Shown here: positions 25,032 to 33,683 of the stretch, in pieces | Layout of the letters: each line of letters begins with the position of its first letter | Numbering within the stretch: the stretch's first letter is position 1 | Source of the DNA: an uncultured Bacteroidales bacterium | Lineage (GTDB): Bacteria > Bacteroidota > Bacteroidia > Bacteroidales > WCHB1-69 | Assembly: GCA_900315705.1 (NCBI GenBank) | Contig: ONAB01000010.1 | Span: 62,001-126,000, forward strand | Length of the DNA stretch: 64,000 nt | Direction: 5' to 3' | Translations under genes and position numbers: made by a program | Notes under the pieces: model-generated | Told to the model about the DNA's origin: nothing | The model's input: the letters and a program-made list of their open reading frames with translations, nothing else | Database searches by the model: none

Positions 25032-26330
25032 TCAGAAGCCGGGCTTGCCGAGCAGTTTGAACATATTGCGTTTATAAGCCTCCACACCGGGCTGGTCGAA
25101 GGGGTTCACATCGAGCAGATAGCCGCTGACAGCGCAGCTCATCTCGAAGAAATAGATAAGTTCGCCAAGATGGAACTCATTGATTTCCGGGATGATGACC
25201 TTCATATTGGGCACGCCGCCGTCGATATGGGCCAGACAAGTGCCCTGCTGAGCGATGTGGTTAATCTCATTGATGGAACGATGCTGCAGATAGTTGAGGC
25301 CGTCGGTGTTCTTCTCGTCGGCGGGGATGCCCACGCTGTGATGGGCGTTCTCCACGGTAAGCACGGTCTCGAAGAGCTGGCGCGTGCCATCCTGAATATA
25401 CTGGCCCAGGGAGTGCAGGTCGGTGGAGAAGATGGCGCCGGCAGGGAAGATGCCCTTGTGGTCCTTGCCCTCGCTCTCGCCGAAGAGTTGCTTGAACCAT
25501 TCAATGAAATAGAAAAGCTTGGGCTCGAAGGAGGTCATCATCTCCAACTTAAGACCCTGGTTATAGAGCATATAGCGAATCAACGCGTACTGGATGGCGG
25601 GGTTGTCATCGAAGTGCTGGGCATCGAGGAGGCGCTGGCGCATAGCCACGGCGCCCTCCACCAGCTTGCGCACGGAGAAGCCCGCGGCCGCGATGGGAAG
25701 CAGTCCCACCGGCGTGAGCACAGAGTAGCGGCCGCCCACGTCGTCGGGAATCACGAAGGTGGGATAGCCCTCCTCCGTGGCCAGGGTCTTGAGGGCACCG
25801 CGCGCATGGTCGGTGACAGCCACGATACGCTTGCGGGCGTCGTCAAGCCCGTATTTCTGCTCGCAATGCTGTTTGAGGATGCGGAACGCCAGGGCGGGCT
25901 CGGTCGTGGTGCCCGACTTGGAGATGACCACCAGCGAGTAGTCCTTCTGGTCGAGCACGTCGAGCAGGTCGTGGAGATAGTCCTCGCTCATACTGTTGCC
26001 AGCGTAGAGAATGGTCGGTTTCTGCTGGGGCAGCATCGGGCGGAAGCTATGCTGCAGGGCCTCGATAACGGCACGCGCGCCCAGGTAGGAGCCACCAATG
26101 CCGATGACCACCACCACGTCGGAGCACTGTGCCAAGTGGGCGGCGCACTGTTCCACCGCACCCAGCTCTTCCTCCGAAATCTCAACCGGGAGGTCCACCC
26201 ATCCTAAGAAATCATTGCCGCGTCCACTCTTCTGTACCGCGGTCTGAAACGCCGCCTCTGCAAGAGACGCATTCTTCCGAAGCGCTTCTTCGGAAAAGGA
26301 AATCAAAGCATCATTAAATGTAAACTTCAT
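25032..26330 (-). CDS. pgi: glucose-6-phosphate isomerase
   Basis: Glycolytic enzyme interconverting glucose-6-phosphate and fructose-6-phosphate. The 432 residues match the shorter bacterial PGI form. VVVVIGIGGSYLGARAVIEAL (about 75) and VVISKSGTTTEPALAFRIL (about 133) bind the phosphate. GGRYSVLTPVGLLPIAAAG (about 200) and FNPFDQPGVEAYKRNMF-like ending (here NPFDQPGVEAYKRN) hold the catalytic Glu and Lys region. It is the first gene of a pgi-symporter unit and is preceded by a -7 box at 26392-26400 (minus strand). Confidence 0.95.
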   Translation of the reverse strand: MKFTFNDALISFSEEALRKNASLAEAAFQTAVQKSGRGNDFLGWVDLPVEISEEELGAVEQCAAHLAQCSDVVVVIGIGGSYLGARAVIEALQHSFRPMLPQQKPTILYAGNSMSEDYLHDLLDVLDQKDYSLVVISKSGTTTEPALAFRILKQHCEQKYGLDDARKRIVAVTDHARGALKTLATEEGYPTFVIPDDVGGRYSVLTPVGLLPIAAAGFSVRKLVEGAVAMRQRLLDAQHFDDNPAIQYALIRYMLYNQGLKLEMMTSFEPKLFYFIEWFKQLFGESEGKDHKGIFPAGAIFSTDLHSLGQYIQDGTRQLFETVLTVENAHHSVGIPADEKNTDGLNYLQHRSINEINHIAQQGTCLAHIDGGVPNMKVIIPEINEFHLGELIYFFEMSCAVSGYLLDVNPFDQPGVEAYKRNMFKLLGKPGF

Positions 26331-26391
26331 ATTATCAGTATTTTATAATTAATTTCAGTTATAATGGAAAAACATTTCCGCAAATAGCGGT

Positions 26392-26400
26392 GCAAAAGTA
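26392..26400 (-). promoter_or_regulatory. -7 box for pgi
   Basis: The minus strand reads TACTTTTGC, about 60 nt before the pgi start. The facing plus-strand promoter lies at 26466. Confidence 0.55.
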
Positions 26401-26465
26401 TATAATTATCTTAATATTTCAAAATTTTAAAAGCATAAAAATCTGGCAAAAAAATCATTTTTTTG

Positions 26466-26474
26466 TATTTTTGC
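26466..26474 (+). promoter_or_regulatory. -7 box for the VWA membrane protein gene
   Basis: TATTTTTGC 25 nt before the ATG at 26499. Confidence 0.6.
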
Positions 26475-26498
26475 GGCTTGTTATAACGATACAAATCT

Positions 26499-28553
26499 AT
26501 GGCTTTTTCCAACCCATTGCTACTTATAGGTCTTTCGGCCATCCTCATACCGATCATCATCCACCTCTTCAACTTCAGGCGTTACAAGACCATATATTTC
26601 TCCAACGTCAAGATGTTGGAGGAGATCAAGAAGAAAACCAAGCGCGAGCAGACTTTGCAGCAGCTGATAGTGCTGGCATTGCGGGTCTTGGGCATCGCGG
26701 CCTTGGTGTTCGCCTTTGCCCAGCCCTTCATTCCCTCCGACCGCCAGAAGAACCGCACGGGCAACCTGGTGACCATCTTCCTCGACAACTCCTACTCGAT
26801 GGAGGCCAACAGCAAGGAGGGCAAGACGCTCTACGACGCCGTGGATGCCGCCAAGAACATCGTCAACGCCTTCGGCTTCAACGACGACTTTGTGCTGACT
26901 ACTCACGACTTCTCGGGCGAGGAGTCGCACATTCTCAACAAGGACCAGATGCTGGAGATGCTCGACAAGATCCAGGCATCGCCCAACAGCCACACCCTCA
27001 AGGAGATTCTGGCCTTCGAGAAGAACACCTGCACCAACTCGCAGAAGGGCAACCACATACATTATTATATATCCGATTTCCAGAAAAACAACTTCAACCT
27101 TGCGCAGCTGACCACCGACAGCGCCACGGCCACGTTCCTCATCCCGATGCCTTCGGAAGAGGCCAACAATGTGGGTATCGACAGCTGCTGGTTCCTGTCG
27201 CCCATCTTCAAAGTGGGCAACCAGGTCACCTTCTTCGCCCGTATCCACAACTATGGCAAGGAAGAGGTCAACAAGCTGCCCGTGAAGTTGTATGTCAACG
27301 ACAAGCAGAAGGCGGTGGCCTCATTCGACATCCCCGCCGGCTCGTATGTGGACTGCCGGATGGTCTATAGCATCGAAGAGGCGGGCACGCATTGCGGCCG
27401 TGTGGTCATCGAGGACGCGCCCATTGTCTTCGACGACCAGTTCTTCTTCACCTACGAGGTGACCGACAACACCCGCATCGCTGCCATCCAGGACAAGGAG
27501 CCGAACCGTTTCGTCAACGCGCTGTATGGCAAGGATTCCGTCTTCGACTACGTCTCTATGCCCTACACGCAGGTCAACTACACGCAACTCAAGCAGTGCG
27601 AGGTCATTGTGCTGAGCGAGGTCCCCACCCTATCGTCCGGTCTGGCAGACGAGTTGGCCAAGTTCGTCAAGGGCGGCGGCACGCTGCTTGTTTTCCCGCC
27701 CAAGGAGATGGACAACAGCTACGGCCGGCTGCTCGGCAACTTGGGCGCCGGCACCTACAAATCGCTGGTCAAGAAAGAACTCAAGTGCGGCCAGCTCAAC
27801 GCGGAGAGCATCTATTTCAAGGGAGCGTTGGAGCGGCAGCGCGAGAAACTGGATATGCCGGTCACGCTGCAGCACTACGAGATCCAGGGCGGCAACGGCG
27901 GCGAGGTCATAATGGCGCTCGAGAACGGCTCGCCCCTGCTGGTCTGCTACCCCTCCGACAAGGGCAAGGTCATCCTCTCTGCCGTGGCGATGAACGACAA
28001 CTACGGCAACGCCCACCGGCACGCCCTCTTCTTCGTGCCGCTGCACAACATCGGCATTATGAGCGACATACAGGGCAAACTCTACAACACCATCGGCAAG
28101 GACAATATGCAGACGGTCGCGCTGCGCTCCGACAACGCCGACGAGGTGCTCACCCTCAAGGGGCGCACCCACAAGGAGGAGTTCATCCCCGAGCAGCGCC
28201 GCATCGGCAACGAAACGGCCCTTTTCTTCCACGACCAGGTCAAGGAGGGCGGGCTGTACGACATCGTCAAGGGCAACACGGTGATGGGCACCATCGCCTT
28301 CAACCAGGACCGCAAGGAGTCGGACCTCGACTGCTACACGGAAGACGAGCTCACCAAGATGGCCAAGTCGTCGGGACAGAACATCGAGGTGGTGGCTGCC
28401 GACACGAAGAACATCGCCAAGAGTATCACCGACAAGCTCAACGGCAAGCCCTTGTGGCCCTACTTCATCATTCTGGCTCTGCTCTGCCTTCTGGCGGAAA
28501 TCACGCTGCTGCGCTTCTGGGGCAAGCCCACCATCAACAACGAAAAAGTGTAA
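26499..28553 (+). CDS. BatA-N/VWA-domain membrane protein
   Basis: Envelope protein of the BatA (aerotolerance) N-terminal family. The 684 residues start with a membrane helix and the BatA_N motif IPIIIHLFNFRRYKTIYFSNVKMLEEI. A second helix follows (about 59-78), then a VWA domain with the MIDAS-like FLDNSYSM at about 90. A middle beta-rich domain and a glutamine-amidotransferase-like segment (CEVIVLSEVPTLSSGLADEL, GGGTLLVFPP) lie at about 365-410. The last helix is at about 650-672 (FIILALLCLLAEITLL). The full MoxR/BatA-E set is not next to it; pepD follows after 44 nt. Its role in folding or membrane homeostasis is unproven. Confidence 0.85.
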   Translation: MAFSNPLLLIGLSAILIPIIIHLFNFRRYKTIYFSNVKMLEEIKKKTKREQTLQQLIVLALRVLGIAALVFAFAQPFIPSDRQKNRTGNLVTIFLDNSYSMEANSKEGKTLYDAVDAAKNIVNAFGFNDDFVLTTHDFSGEESHILNKDQMLEMLDKIQASPNSHTLKEILAFEKNTCTNSQKGNHIHYYISDFQKNNFNLAQLTTDSATATFLIPMPSEEANNVGIDSCWFLSPIFKVGNQVTFFARIHNYGKEEVNKLPVKLYVNDKQKAVASFDIPAGSYVDCRMVYSIEEAGTHCGRVVIEDAPIVFDDQFFFTYEVTDNTRIAAIQDKEPNRFVNALYGKDSVFDYVSMPYTQVNYTQLKQCEVIVLSEVPTLSSGLADELAKFVKGGGTLLVFPPKEMDNSYGRLLGNLGAGTYKSLVKKELKCGQLNAESIYFKGALERQREKLDMPVTLQHYEIQGGNGGEVIMALENGSPLLVCYPSDKGKVILSAVAMNDNYGNAHRHALFFVPLHNIGIMSDIQGKLYNTIGKDNMQTVALRSDNADEVLTLKGRTHKEEFIPEQRRIGNETALFFHDQVKEGGLYDIVKGNTVMGTIAFNQDRKESDLDCYTEDELTKMAKSSGQNIEVVAADTKNIAKSITDKLNGKPLWPYFIILALLCLLAEITLLRFWGKPTINNEKV

Positions 28554-28597
28554 ATATCAATTACAATATTATTATAAACCTTTAAACCCCCAATTCA

Positions 28598-30055
28598 ATG
28601 AACAACGAACTTTTGAAACTGTATCCCCACGACTTGTGGGAGAACTTCGCCCATTTCTGCGACAACCCGCGCCCTTCCAAGCACGAGACCGCTGTGGTCA
28701 ACTGGATGAAAAGCTGGGCCAAGGAGCATAACGTGAAAGTTGAACAAGACAAGACCGGCAACCTGCTGTTCACCGTGCCCGCCACCAAGGGTATGGAGAA
28801 GCTCACGCCCGTCATCCTGCAGGGCCACTGCGATATGGTGCCCCAAGCCGACGATCCCAAGTTCGACTTCCTGAAGAGCCCCATTGAGCCCATCATCGAC
28901 AAGGGCTGGGTGCGCGCCAACCACACCACTCTCGGTGCTGACAACGGCATCGGCGTGTGCGCCGCTCTGGCTTGTGTCACCACCAAAGGCGTGGAGCACG
29001 GTCCTCTGGAGATCCTCGTCACCATCGACGAAGAGACGGGTATGACGGGTGCTTTCGGCCTGAAGAAGAACTTCGTCAAGGGCAAGATCCTCATCAACCT
29101 CGACTCCGAGACGGAAGGCGAGCTGTACGTGGGTTGCGCCGGCGGCTTGGACGCCAACTTCCAGCGCAAATACACCACGATGCCCGTTCCTGAAGATATG
29201 AAGGGCTTCCAGGTTTGCGTCACCGGCCTGCACGGCGGCCATTCCGGTATGGACATCAACCTAGGTCGCGCCAATGCCAACAAGCTGTTGGTGCGCTGCA
29301 TCACCAGTGCTGTGAAGCAGTTCGGCGCCTGTGTAGCCACCCTCAACGGCGGCAGCCTGCGCAACGCCATCCCGCGCGAGGCCACAGCCATCATCGCCGT
29401 GCCCGCCAAGAAGGCCACCGCTTTCAAGACTTTCGTGAAGAAGTACGAAGCCACTGTCAAGGCCGAATTCTCCGCCACCGAGGAGAACCTCGCCGTCAGC
29501 GTCAAGGCTGTTGACACTCCCAAGAAGGTCATCCGCACCAAGGCTCAGAACCAGTTCCTCAATATGATCTTCGCCATCCCCAACGGTGTGGTCCGTATGA
29601 GCGACTCTATGAAGGACCTCGTGGAAACCTCCAACAACCTGGCCAACATCAAGGCCGAGAACGGGGTTATGAGCGCCTGCTGCCTGCTGCGCAGCTCCGT
29701 TGACAGCGCCAAGGACGCCCTCGGCGACAAGATGTCCGCCATTGCCGAACTGGCAGAATGCGACATCGAGCTCACCGGCGCCTATCCCGGCTGGAAACCC
29801 AATATGGAGTCTCCGATTATGAACACCTGTATGAAGGTCTATAAGAAGAAATTCGGCAACGATCCCAAGGTGATGGCCATCCACGCCGGCCTCGAGTGCG
29901 GTCTGTTCGGCGCCTGCTATCCTGACTGGGATATGGTCTCCTTCGGCCCCACCATTGAGCACCCGCACTCCCCCGTCGAGAGAGTGAACATCGACAGCGT
30001 GGGCAAGTTCTTCGACTTCCTCGTGGAAGTGCTGAAAAACATCCCCAAGAAGTAG
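28598..30055 (+). CDS. pepD: aminoacyl-histidine dipeptidase (M20C)
   Basis: Cytosolic zinc peptidase cleaving Xaa-His dipeptides. The 485 residues show ILQGHCDMVPQ (metal His and Asp, about 76), GADNGIGVCAAL (bridging Asp, about 115), TIDEETGMTGAFGL (catalytic and metal Glu, about 143) and NLDSETEGELYVG. The dimerisation-domain loop reads GLHGGHSGMDI. The C-terminal GPTIEHPHSPVERV brings the last metal His. All catalytic residues appear intact. A terminator follows 45 nt after the stop. Confidence 0.94.
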   Translation: MNNELLKLYPHDLWENFAHFCDNPRPSKHETAVVNWMKSWAKEHNVKVEQDKTGNLLFTVPATKGMEKLTPVILQGHCDMVPQADDPKFDFLKSPIEPIIDKGWVRANHTTLGADNGIGVCAALACVTTKGVEHGPLEILVTIDEETGMTGAFGLKKNFVKGKILINLDSETEGELYVGCAGGLDANFQRKYTTMPVPEDMKGFQVCVTGLHGGHSGMDINLGRANANKLLVRCITSAVKQFGACVATLNGGSLRNAIPREATAIIAVPAKKATAFKTFVKKYEATVKAEFSATEENLAVSVKAVDTPKKVIRTKAQNQFLNMIFAIPNGVVRMSDSMKDLVETSNNLANIKAENGVMSACCLLRSSVDSAKDALGDKMSAIAELAECDIELTGAYPGWKPNMESPIMNTCMKVYKKKFGNDPKVMAIHAGLECGLFGACYPDWDMVSFGPTIEHPHSPVERVNIDSVGKFFDFLVEVLKNIPKK

Positions 30056-30057
30056 CG

Positions 30058-30090
30058 ACTGGCTGTTGGCCATTGGCTATTAGCTATTAT
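30058..30090. repeat. heptamer repeat (GGCTATT type)
   Basis: Units GGCTGTT, GGCCATT, GGCTATT, AGCTATT directly after pepD. Confidence 0.75.
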
Positions 30091-30100
30091 TGAAAGACAG

Positions 30101-30139
30101 GCAACGGTTCCCGGGTTTCCCGGGGGCCGTTGTTTTTTT
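30101..30139 (+). terminator. rho-independent terminator after pepD
   Basis: CAACGG...CCGTTG and TTCCCGGG...CCCGGG form a long GC-rich stem followed by TTTTTTT. Confidence 0.85.
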
Positions 30140-30194
30140 GGCTATTGGAGTATGTTATGGCGGGGATACCGTCTGCAACAACATTTCTACACTC

Positions 30195-30528
30195 CTGTTT
30201 TTCTTTGTTCGCACAACCGTGCGGACGCACCAAAACTCCCCTTCTATTGTAGAAGGGGTGGCCGAAGGCCAGGGTAGTAATATAAAGAATACTAAATACC
30301 TTGACAGGGGAAAAAACAATCATCCACAATTCTTGAGACAAGGATATCCTGTCCGCAACCTTTCTACAAACAAGGAATTATAATCCATATTAACTACCCC
30401 GCCCTTCGGGCACCCCTTCTGAAAATCAGAAGGGGAGTTGGCCCCTCGCGGCACTGCCGTGCCACGGGTAAACAAGCAATGGGGAAAGAATCTCTTTGCT
30501 TTTACGGGGCAACTGCTATATCTTTGCC
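30195..30528 (-). repeat. composite multi-hairpin repeat element, copy B (inverted)
   Basis: On the minus strand this matches copy A (19802-20056) through its hairpins and outer sequence. About 85 bp of extra sequence lie between the GGTTGCGGAC part and the ATTACTACCC part. Small open frames inside it are by-products of the repeat. With copy A it brackets about 10 kb. Confidence 0.7.
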
Positions 30529-30585
30529 ACCCATTTTTAACAATCAATACTTAAAAATCGTTGATTATCAATATGTTAAAAATTA

Positions 30586-30594
30586 TATTTTTGC
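30586..30594 (+). promoter_or_regulatory. -7 box before the RhuM-PLD gene
   Basis: TATTTTTGC 29 nt before the ATG at 30623. Confidence 0.6.
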
Positions 30595-30622
30595 AGCGGT
30601 ATAAATTATAAAACATATTGAT

Positions 30623-31516
30623 ATGGACATTGTACAAACTGAAGGAACGGATTTGGATATTTTCAAAAAAGGGGAGATAGTCTTATATGAACCCGACAGC
30701 AGCATCCAGCTGGAGGTGAGGATGGCGGATGAGACTGTCTGGCTAAACCTTAATCAAATGGCAATGCTTTTCGGAAGGGATAAATCTGTCATTTCCAGAC
30801 ATATAAAAAACATCTTTAGGGAAAAGGAACTGCCACAAGTTTCAACTGTTGCAAATTTTGCAACAGTTCAAGTTGAAAACAAAAGACAAGTCATAAGAAA
30901 TATTGAATATTACAATCTAGATATAATTATATCCGTTGGTTATCGAGTGAAAAGCATTCAGGGAACACGTTTTCGTCAATGGGCCAATAACGTCCTCAAA
31001 GATTATATCCTTCGCGGATATGCCATCAACCAACGATTTGAACGATTGGAGCAACGTGTCAGCCACACCGAAGAGAAAATCGCCTTCTTCGTGCGCACCG
31101 CACTGCCCCCGGTGCAGGGTGTCTTCTGCGACGGACAGATTTTCGATGCGTACACCTTCGCGGCGGACCTCATCCGCACGGCAAAGAAACGCATCATCCT
31201 CATTGACAACTATGTGGACGACTCGGTGTTGAAGATGCTCACCAAGCGGGCTGACAATGTCAGTGCCTCTATCGTCACCCGGCACATCTCCGACGCCTTC
31301 AGGCTTGACATCGAGCGTCACAACCGGCAATACCCTGCTGTGGAGGTCCGCACCTCCGACCGTTTCCACGACCGTTTCCTTATCCTTGACGGCACCGTCT
31401 ATCATCTCGGCGCCTCGCTCAAGGACCTCGGCAAGAAGCTGTTCGCGTTCAGCAGTTCACCGATTGTCATCGGCTCCATCGGTCTGGGAAAGAGAATGCT
31501 GCTCCCCTTGGAGTAA
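30623..31516 (+). CDS. RhuM-family protein with C-terminal PLD-like domain
   Basis: The 297 residues begin with the RhuM/KilA-N-like DNA-binding region: VRMADETVWLNLNQMAMLFGRDKSVISRHI, then YYNLDIIISVGYRVKS and GTRFRQWANNVLKDYILRGYAIN. A connecting helix leads to a second domain with IILIDNYVDDSVLKML and FHDRFLILD, an HxRx4D variant of the phospholipase-D HKD motif, then YHLGASLKDLGKKLFAF. The last about 20 residues do not look like the family ending and overlap a convergent lipoprotein gene by 115 bp. Role unknown; a DNA-binding or nuclease role is inferred. A perfect palindrome lies at 30844-30868. Confidence 0.75.
   Translation: MDIVQTEGTDLDIFKKGEIVLYEPDSSIQLEVRMADETVWLNLNQMAMLFGRDKSVISRHIKNIFREKELPQVSTVANFATVQVENKRQVIRNIEYYNLDIIISVGYRVKSIQGTRFRQWANNVLKDYILRGYAINQRFERLEQRVSHTEEKIAFFVRTALPPVQGVFCDGQIFDAYTFAADLIRTAKKRIILIDNYVDDSVLKMLTKRADNVSASIVTRHISDAFRLDIERHNRQYPAVEVRTSDRFHDRFLILDGTVYHLGASLKDLGKKLFAFSSSPIVIGSIGLGKRMLLPLE
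30844..30868. repeat. intragenic palindrome in the RhuM gene
   Basis: AACTGTTGCAA and TTGCAACAGTT pair perfectly around the spacer ATT. It encodes TVANFATV, just after the DNA-binding region. The two ORF6N genes carry comparable palindromes at 40991 and 41697. Confidence 0.9.
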
Positions 31517-32256
31517 TATAAAGAGTCCATTATCGAGTGTAGATACGAGGAGGGCCAGTTGCAATATCCGTAGTTGACATCAACCACTTCCCCATTTACC
31601 TTTACCCCACATATTTCAACCGTACCATCTTCCGTCAGCCATAAAATGCTTAAAGAATCCCTATTTAATCCATATTTTTCAATCTCGGCAGTGTCGCAGT
31701 GCCTGTTGAAACAATAGTAATTGACTTTCTCGTTAAACCGACCGTTGTTTATCTCGTACACCGCACCCCAAATTTCATCGCTGTGAGAGAGTTGGGAGTG
31801 CAACAGGCCTTTGCCACCTTCGATAAACATAAACATTCCATTAGGCGACTCGTACACTTTGCCATTGTATTGGGTGAGGATAATGGACGCCGAAGCCCAG
31901 CATCCGCCATACAATAGCATCTCTGGTATCGTATCGCTGTCAACATAGGCCAAAGACCAATATTTGCAATCAAAAAAATCTCCTCCGCCTTCCCTCCTCC
32001 ATTTATAATCCTCTCCACCTTCGAAATTCTTCTTTATAAACTGGACATATCGTTGCATCCAATCAGTTGAGTACACATAATCCGGAATTGAGTACGCAGT
32101 ATCCTCTTTCGGTGTAGGGAACACCTTGTCTTCAAAAGATTCCCAAACGGAACTTTTTTCTTCCTTCTCAGCATCGTTTGGAATAATTTGACTCTTATTG
32201 CAACAAAAAACAAGCAAGGGAATGATTGATGCTGCAAGAAGCACGTTTCGTTTCAT
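31402..32256 (-). CDS. predicted lipoprotein A, unknown function
   Basis: The 284 residues have a lipoprotein signal (LLVFCC, Cys near 18-19) and a secreted domain with TDWMQRYVQFIKKN, SLAYVDSDTIPEMLLYG and a Cys-rich second half. The acidic DxDxIPE loop resembles Ca2+-binding FG-GAP or EF-hand-like loops of surface proteins. It is paralogous to the next gene upstream (32349-33095), which has TDWMRKYAEYVRNN and GLAYIDNDTIPEMVLL. The last about 38 residues overlap the RhuM-PLD gene and lack a counterpart in the paralogue, so the end may be a recent run-through. Confidence 0.6.
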   Translation of the reverse strand: MKRNVLLAASIIPLLVFCCNKSQIIPNDAEKEEKSSVWESFEDKVFPTPKEDTAYSIPDYVYSTDWMQRYVQFIKKNFEGGEDYKWRREGGGDFFDCKYWSLAYVDSDTIPEMLLYGGCWASASIILTQYNGKVYESPNGMFMFIEGGKGLLHSQLSHSDEIWGAVYEINNGRFNEKVNYYCFNRHCDTAEIEKYGLNRDSLSILWLTEDGTVEICGVKVNGEVVDVNYGYCNWPSSYLHSIMDSLYYSKGSSILFPRPMEPMTIGELLNANSFLPRSLSEAPR

Positions 32257-32348
32257 ATTGGTCAGTTATATATTCAAGACTTTTATAAACTATAGTTCTT
32301 GTTGAACTCTTTAGGGATGGTGTGGATTGGGGGCTTAACAAATCGTGA

Positions 32349-33095
32349 TTATTTAACCTTCAACGTCAATGTACAATCATCTTTTGCCACGCAATCGGGT
32401 GACCAGCCGGTTTCAAAAATCGAAGTGGGCAAATGGTCGATTGAGCCGAAATCAATCACTTCTCCCTGAGATGTATAAATGTCGTTTTTAATATCACGGT
32501 ACTCTTCACAATCGGAATCACATCCTATTCTCAATGTTGTATCGCCTCGGAAATAACAATAATATTCATCAACTACTGTGGTGTCATCAATCTTATCGTG
32601 AGACTGGTACAATTTATCTGCGTGGTTGAATATTTCCTTGAATATGCCATCTTTCAAGAGAAATATTCTGTCCCAGTATTCACCCATATGGCCGTCGTGA
32701 TTATCTATGAGCCCACTCCTTGAGATATAGGTTGCTTGACAACGCCAAGAGTTCCACTCTTTGACTTCGCCTTTGTAAATAGACAGCACCTTGTTGCCGT
32801 ATGCTTCAGCAGGACATAGCAGGACCATTTCCGGTATCGTATCATTGTCGATATAAGCCAGTCCCCAGCTGATCCAGTTGTCAATGATTCTTTGGTCGGT
32901 ATGGAATCTGTCGTTGTTTCTCACATATTCGGCATATTTCCGCATCCAATCGGTAGTCCATTGTCCGTTCTTCCACACGCACAGCTCGGAAGAATGATCT
33001 TGTTCATCCCCTTGTTCCACCTTGTTTGTGTTTCCACATCCCCAAATAATCAAGGTTAATAGAGCGGTAAAAAATGTCGTTCCTATAGTTTTCAT
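32349..33095 (-). CDS. predicted lipoprotein B, unknown function
   Basis: The 248 residues begin with a lipoprotein signal (IIWGC, Cys near 20). They share with lipoprotein A the motif TDWM..Y and (S/G)LAY(V/I)D(S/N)DTIPEM(L/V)L near residue 80. Otherwise unrecognised; no enzyme motifs. Both are on the minus strand, 92 bp apart, and likely arose by duplication. They lie downstream of the methyltransferase operon, in the same direction. They may be part of it, but a 262-bp gap with one doubtful small frame separates them. Confidence 0.65.
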   Translation of the reverse strand: MKTIGTTFFTALLTLIIWGCGNTNKVEQGDEQDHSSELCVWKNGQWTTDWMRKYAEYVRNNDRFHTDQRIIDNWISWGLAYIDNDTIPEMVLLCPAEAYGNKVLSIYKGEVKEWNSWRCQATYISRSGLIDNHDGHMGEYWDRIFLLKDGIFKEIFNHADKLYQSHDKIDDTTVVDEYYCYFRGDTTLRIGCDSDCEEYRDIKNDIYTSQGEVIDFGSIDHLPTSIFETGWSPDCVAKDDCTLTLKVK

Positions 33096-33130
33096 AATAT
33101 CGTGTTAGTTTATTTTAATGGTTTGTTGGC

Positions 33131-33334
33131 TCACTTCCTATGTGTTTTTCGGATATTTTTATTGGTTGGGGGATTGGAGTATTCGAAGCGAAGCACATCT
33201 TCCACCATACTACCATCCACCAACTCCCGACACCCCTCAAACAATTCTCTCCACACCCTCCTTACCGACCCGAACGCTAGCATAACGAGGTGGAGGGGGA
33301 GGTAGAGGAGGAAGAAAAAGAGAAATGTAGGCAT
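33131..33334 (-). CDS. possible small membrane protein
   Basis: A 67-codon frame with a hydrophobic N-terminus (FLFFFLLYLPLHLVMLAF) and a charged tail. It starts 23 nt after the preceding gene, which supports it, but there is no recognisable family and it could be chance. Confidence 0.3.
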   Translation of the reverse strand: MPTFLFFFLLYLPLHLVMLAFGSVRRVWRELFEGCRELVDGSMVEDVLRFEYSNPPTNKNIRKTHRK

Positions 33335-33356
33335 AACGATAATAAGTCCACTAAAA

Positions 33357-33635
33357 TTATAAACTTAAAGATGTCTTCAATGCATTAAAACAAGATTCCC
33401 CGATAGCAATCTCAGAATCTTTTTGATCCTGAATTAAATTAGGATTGCTTTCAATGTCACGTTTCATCTTGGCGATACAAAAATCCATAGTTCCTTTTAC
33501 TTGTTGTGGGGTGATAACACCACCCCCAATGAGATTATACAAGAATTCCGCAATTTCTTGTGAATTAGCCAACATTTCAAGTTGGTGCAGAAGTGCTTTC
33601 TCGTTGTAGGACATAGTCGTTTTCTTATTTTTCAA
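33357..33635 (-). CDS. small helical protein, unknown
   Basis: The 92 residues (SYNEKALLHQLEMLANSQEIAEFLYNL, ITPQQVKGTMDFCIAKMKRDI) look all-helical and soluble. No family recognised. A second Met at residue 8 could also be the start. It lies 48 nt downstream of the Sel1-methyltransferase gene, on the same strand, and is the last clear member of that operon. Confidence 0.5.
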   Translation of the reverse strand: MKNKKTTMSYNEKALLHQLEMLANSQEIAEFLYNLIGGGVITPQQVKGTMDFCIAKMKRDIESNPNLIQDQKDSEIAIGESCFNALKTSLSL

Positions 33636-33683
33636 GACTTATATTGCCATCCATATTTGTCATATAATCTTTGACATAACCCT

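Noticed and set aside
23539..25077. 512-codon plus-strand frame opposite the symporter
   Set aside because: His/Gln/Asp-rich antisense translation of membrane helices; no start context or domain.
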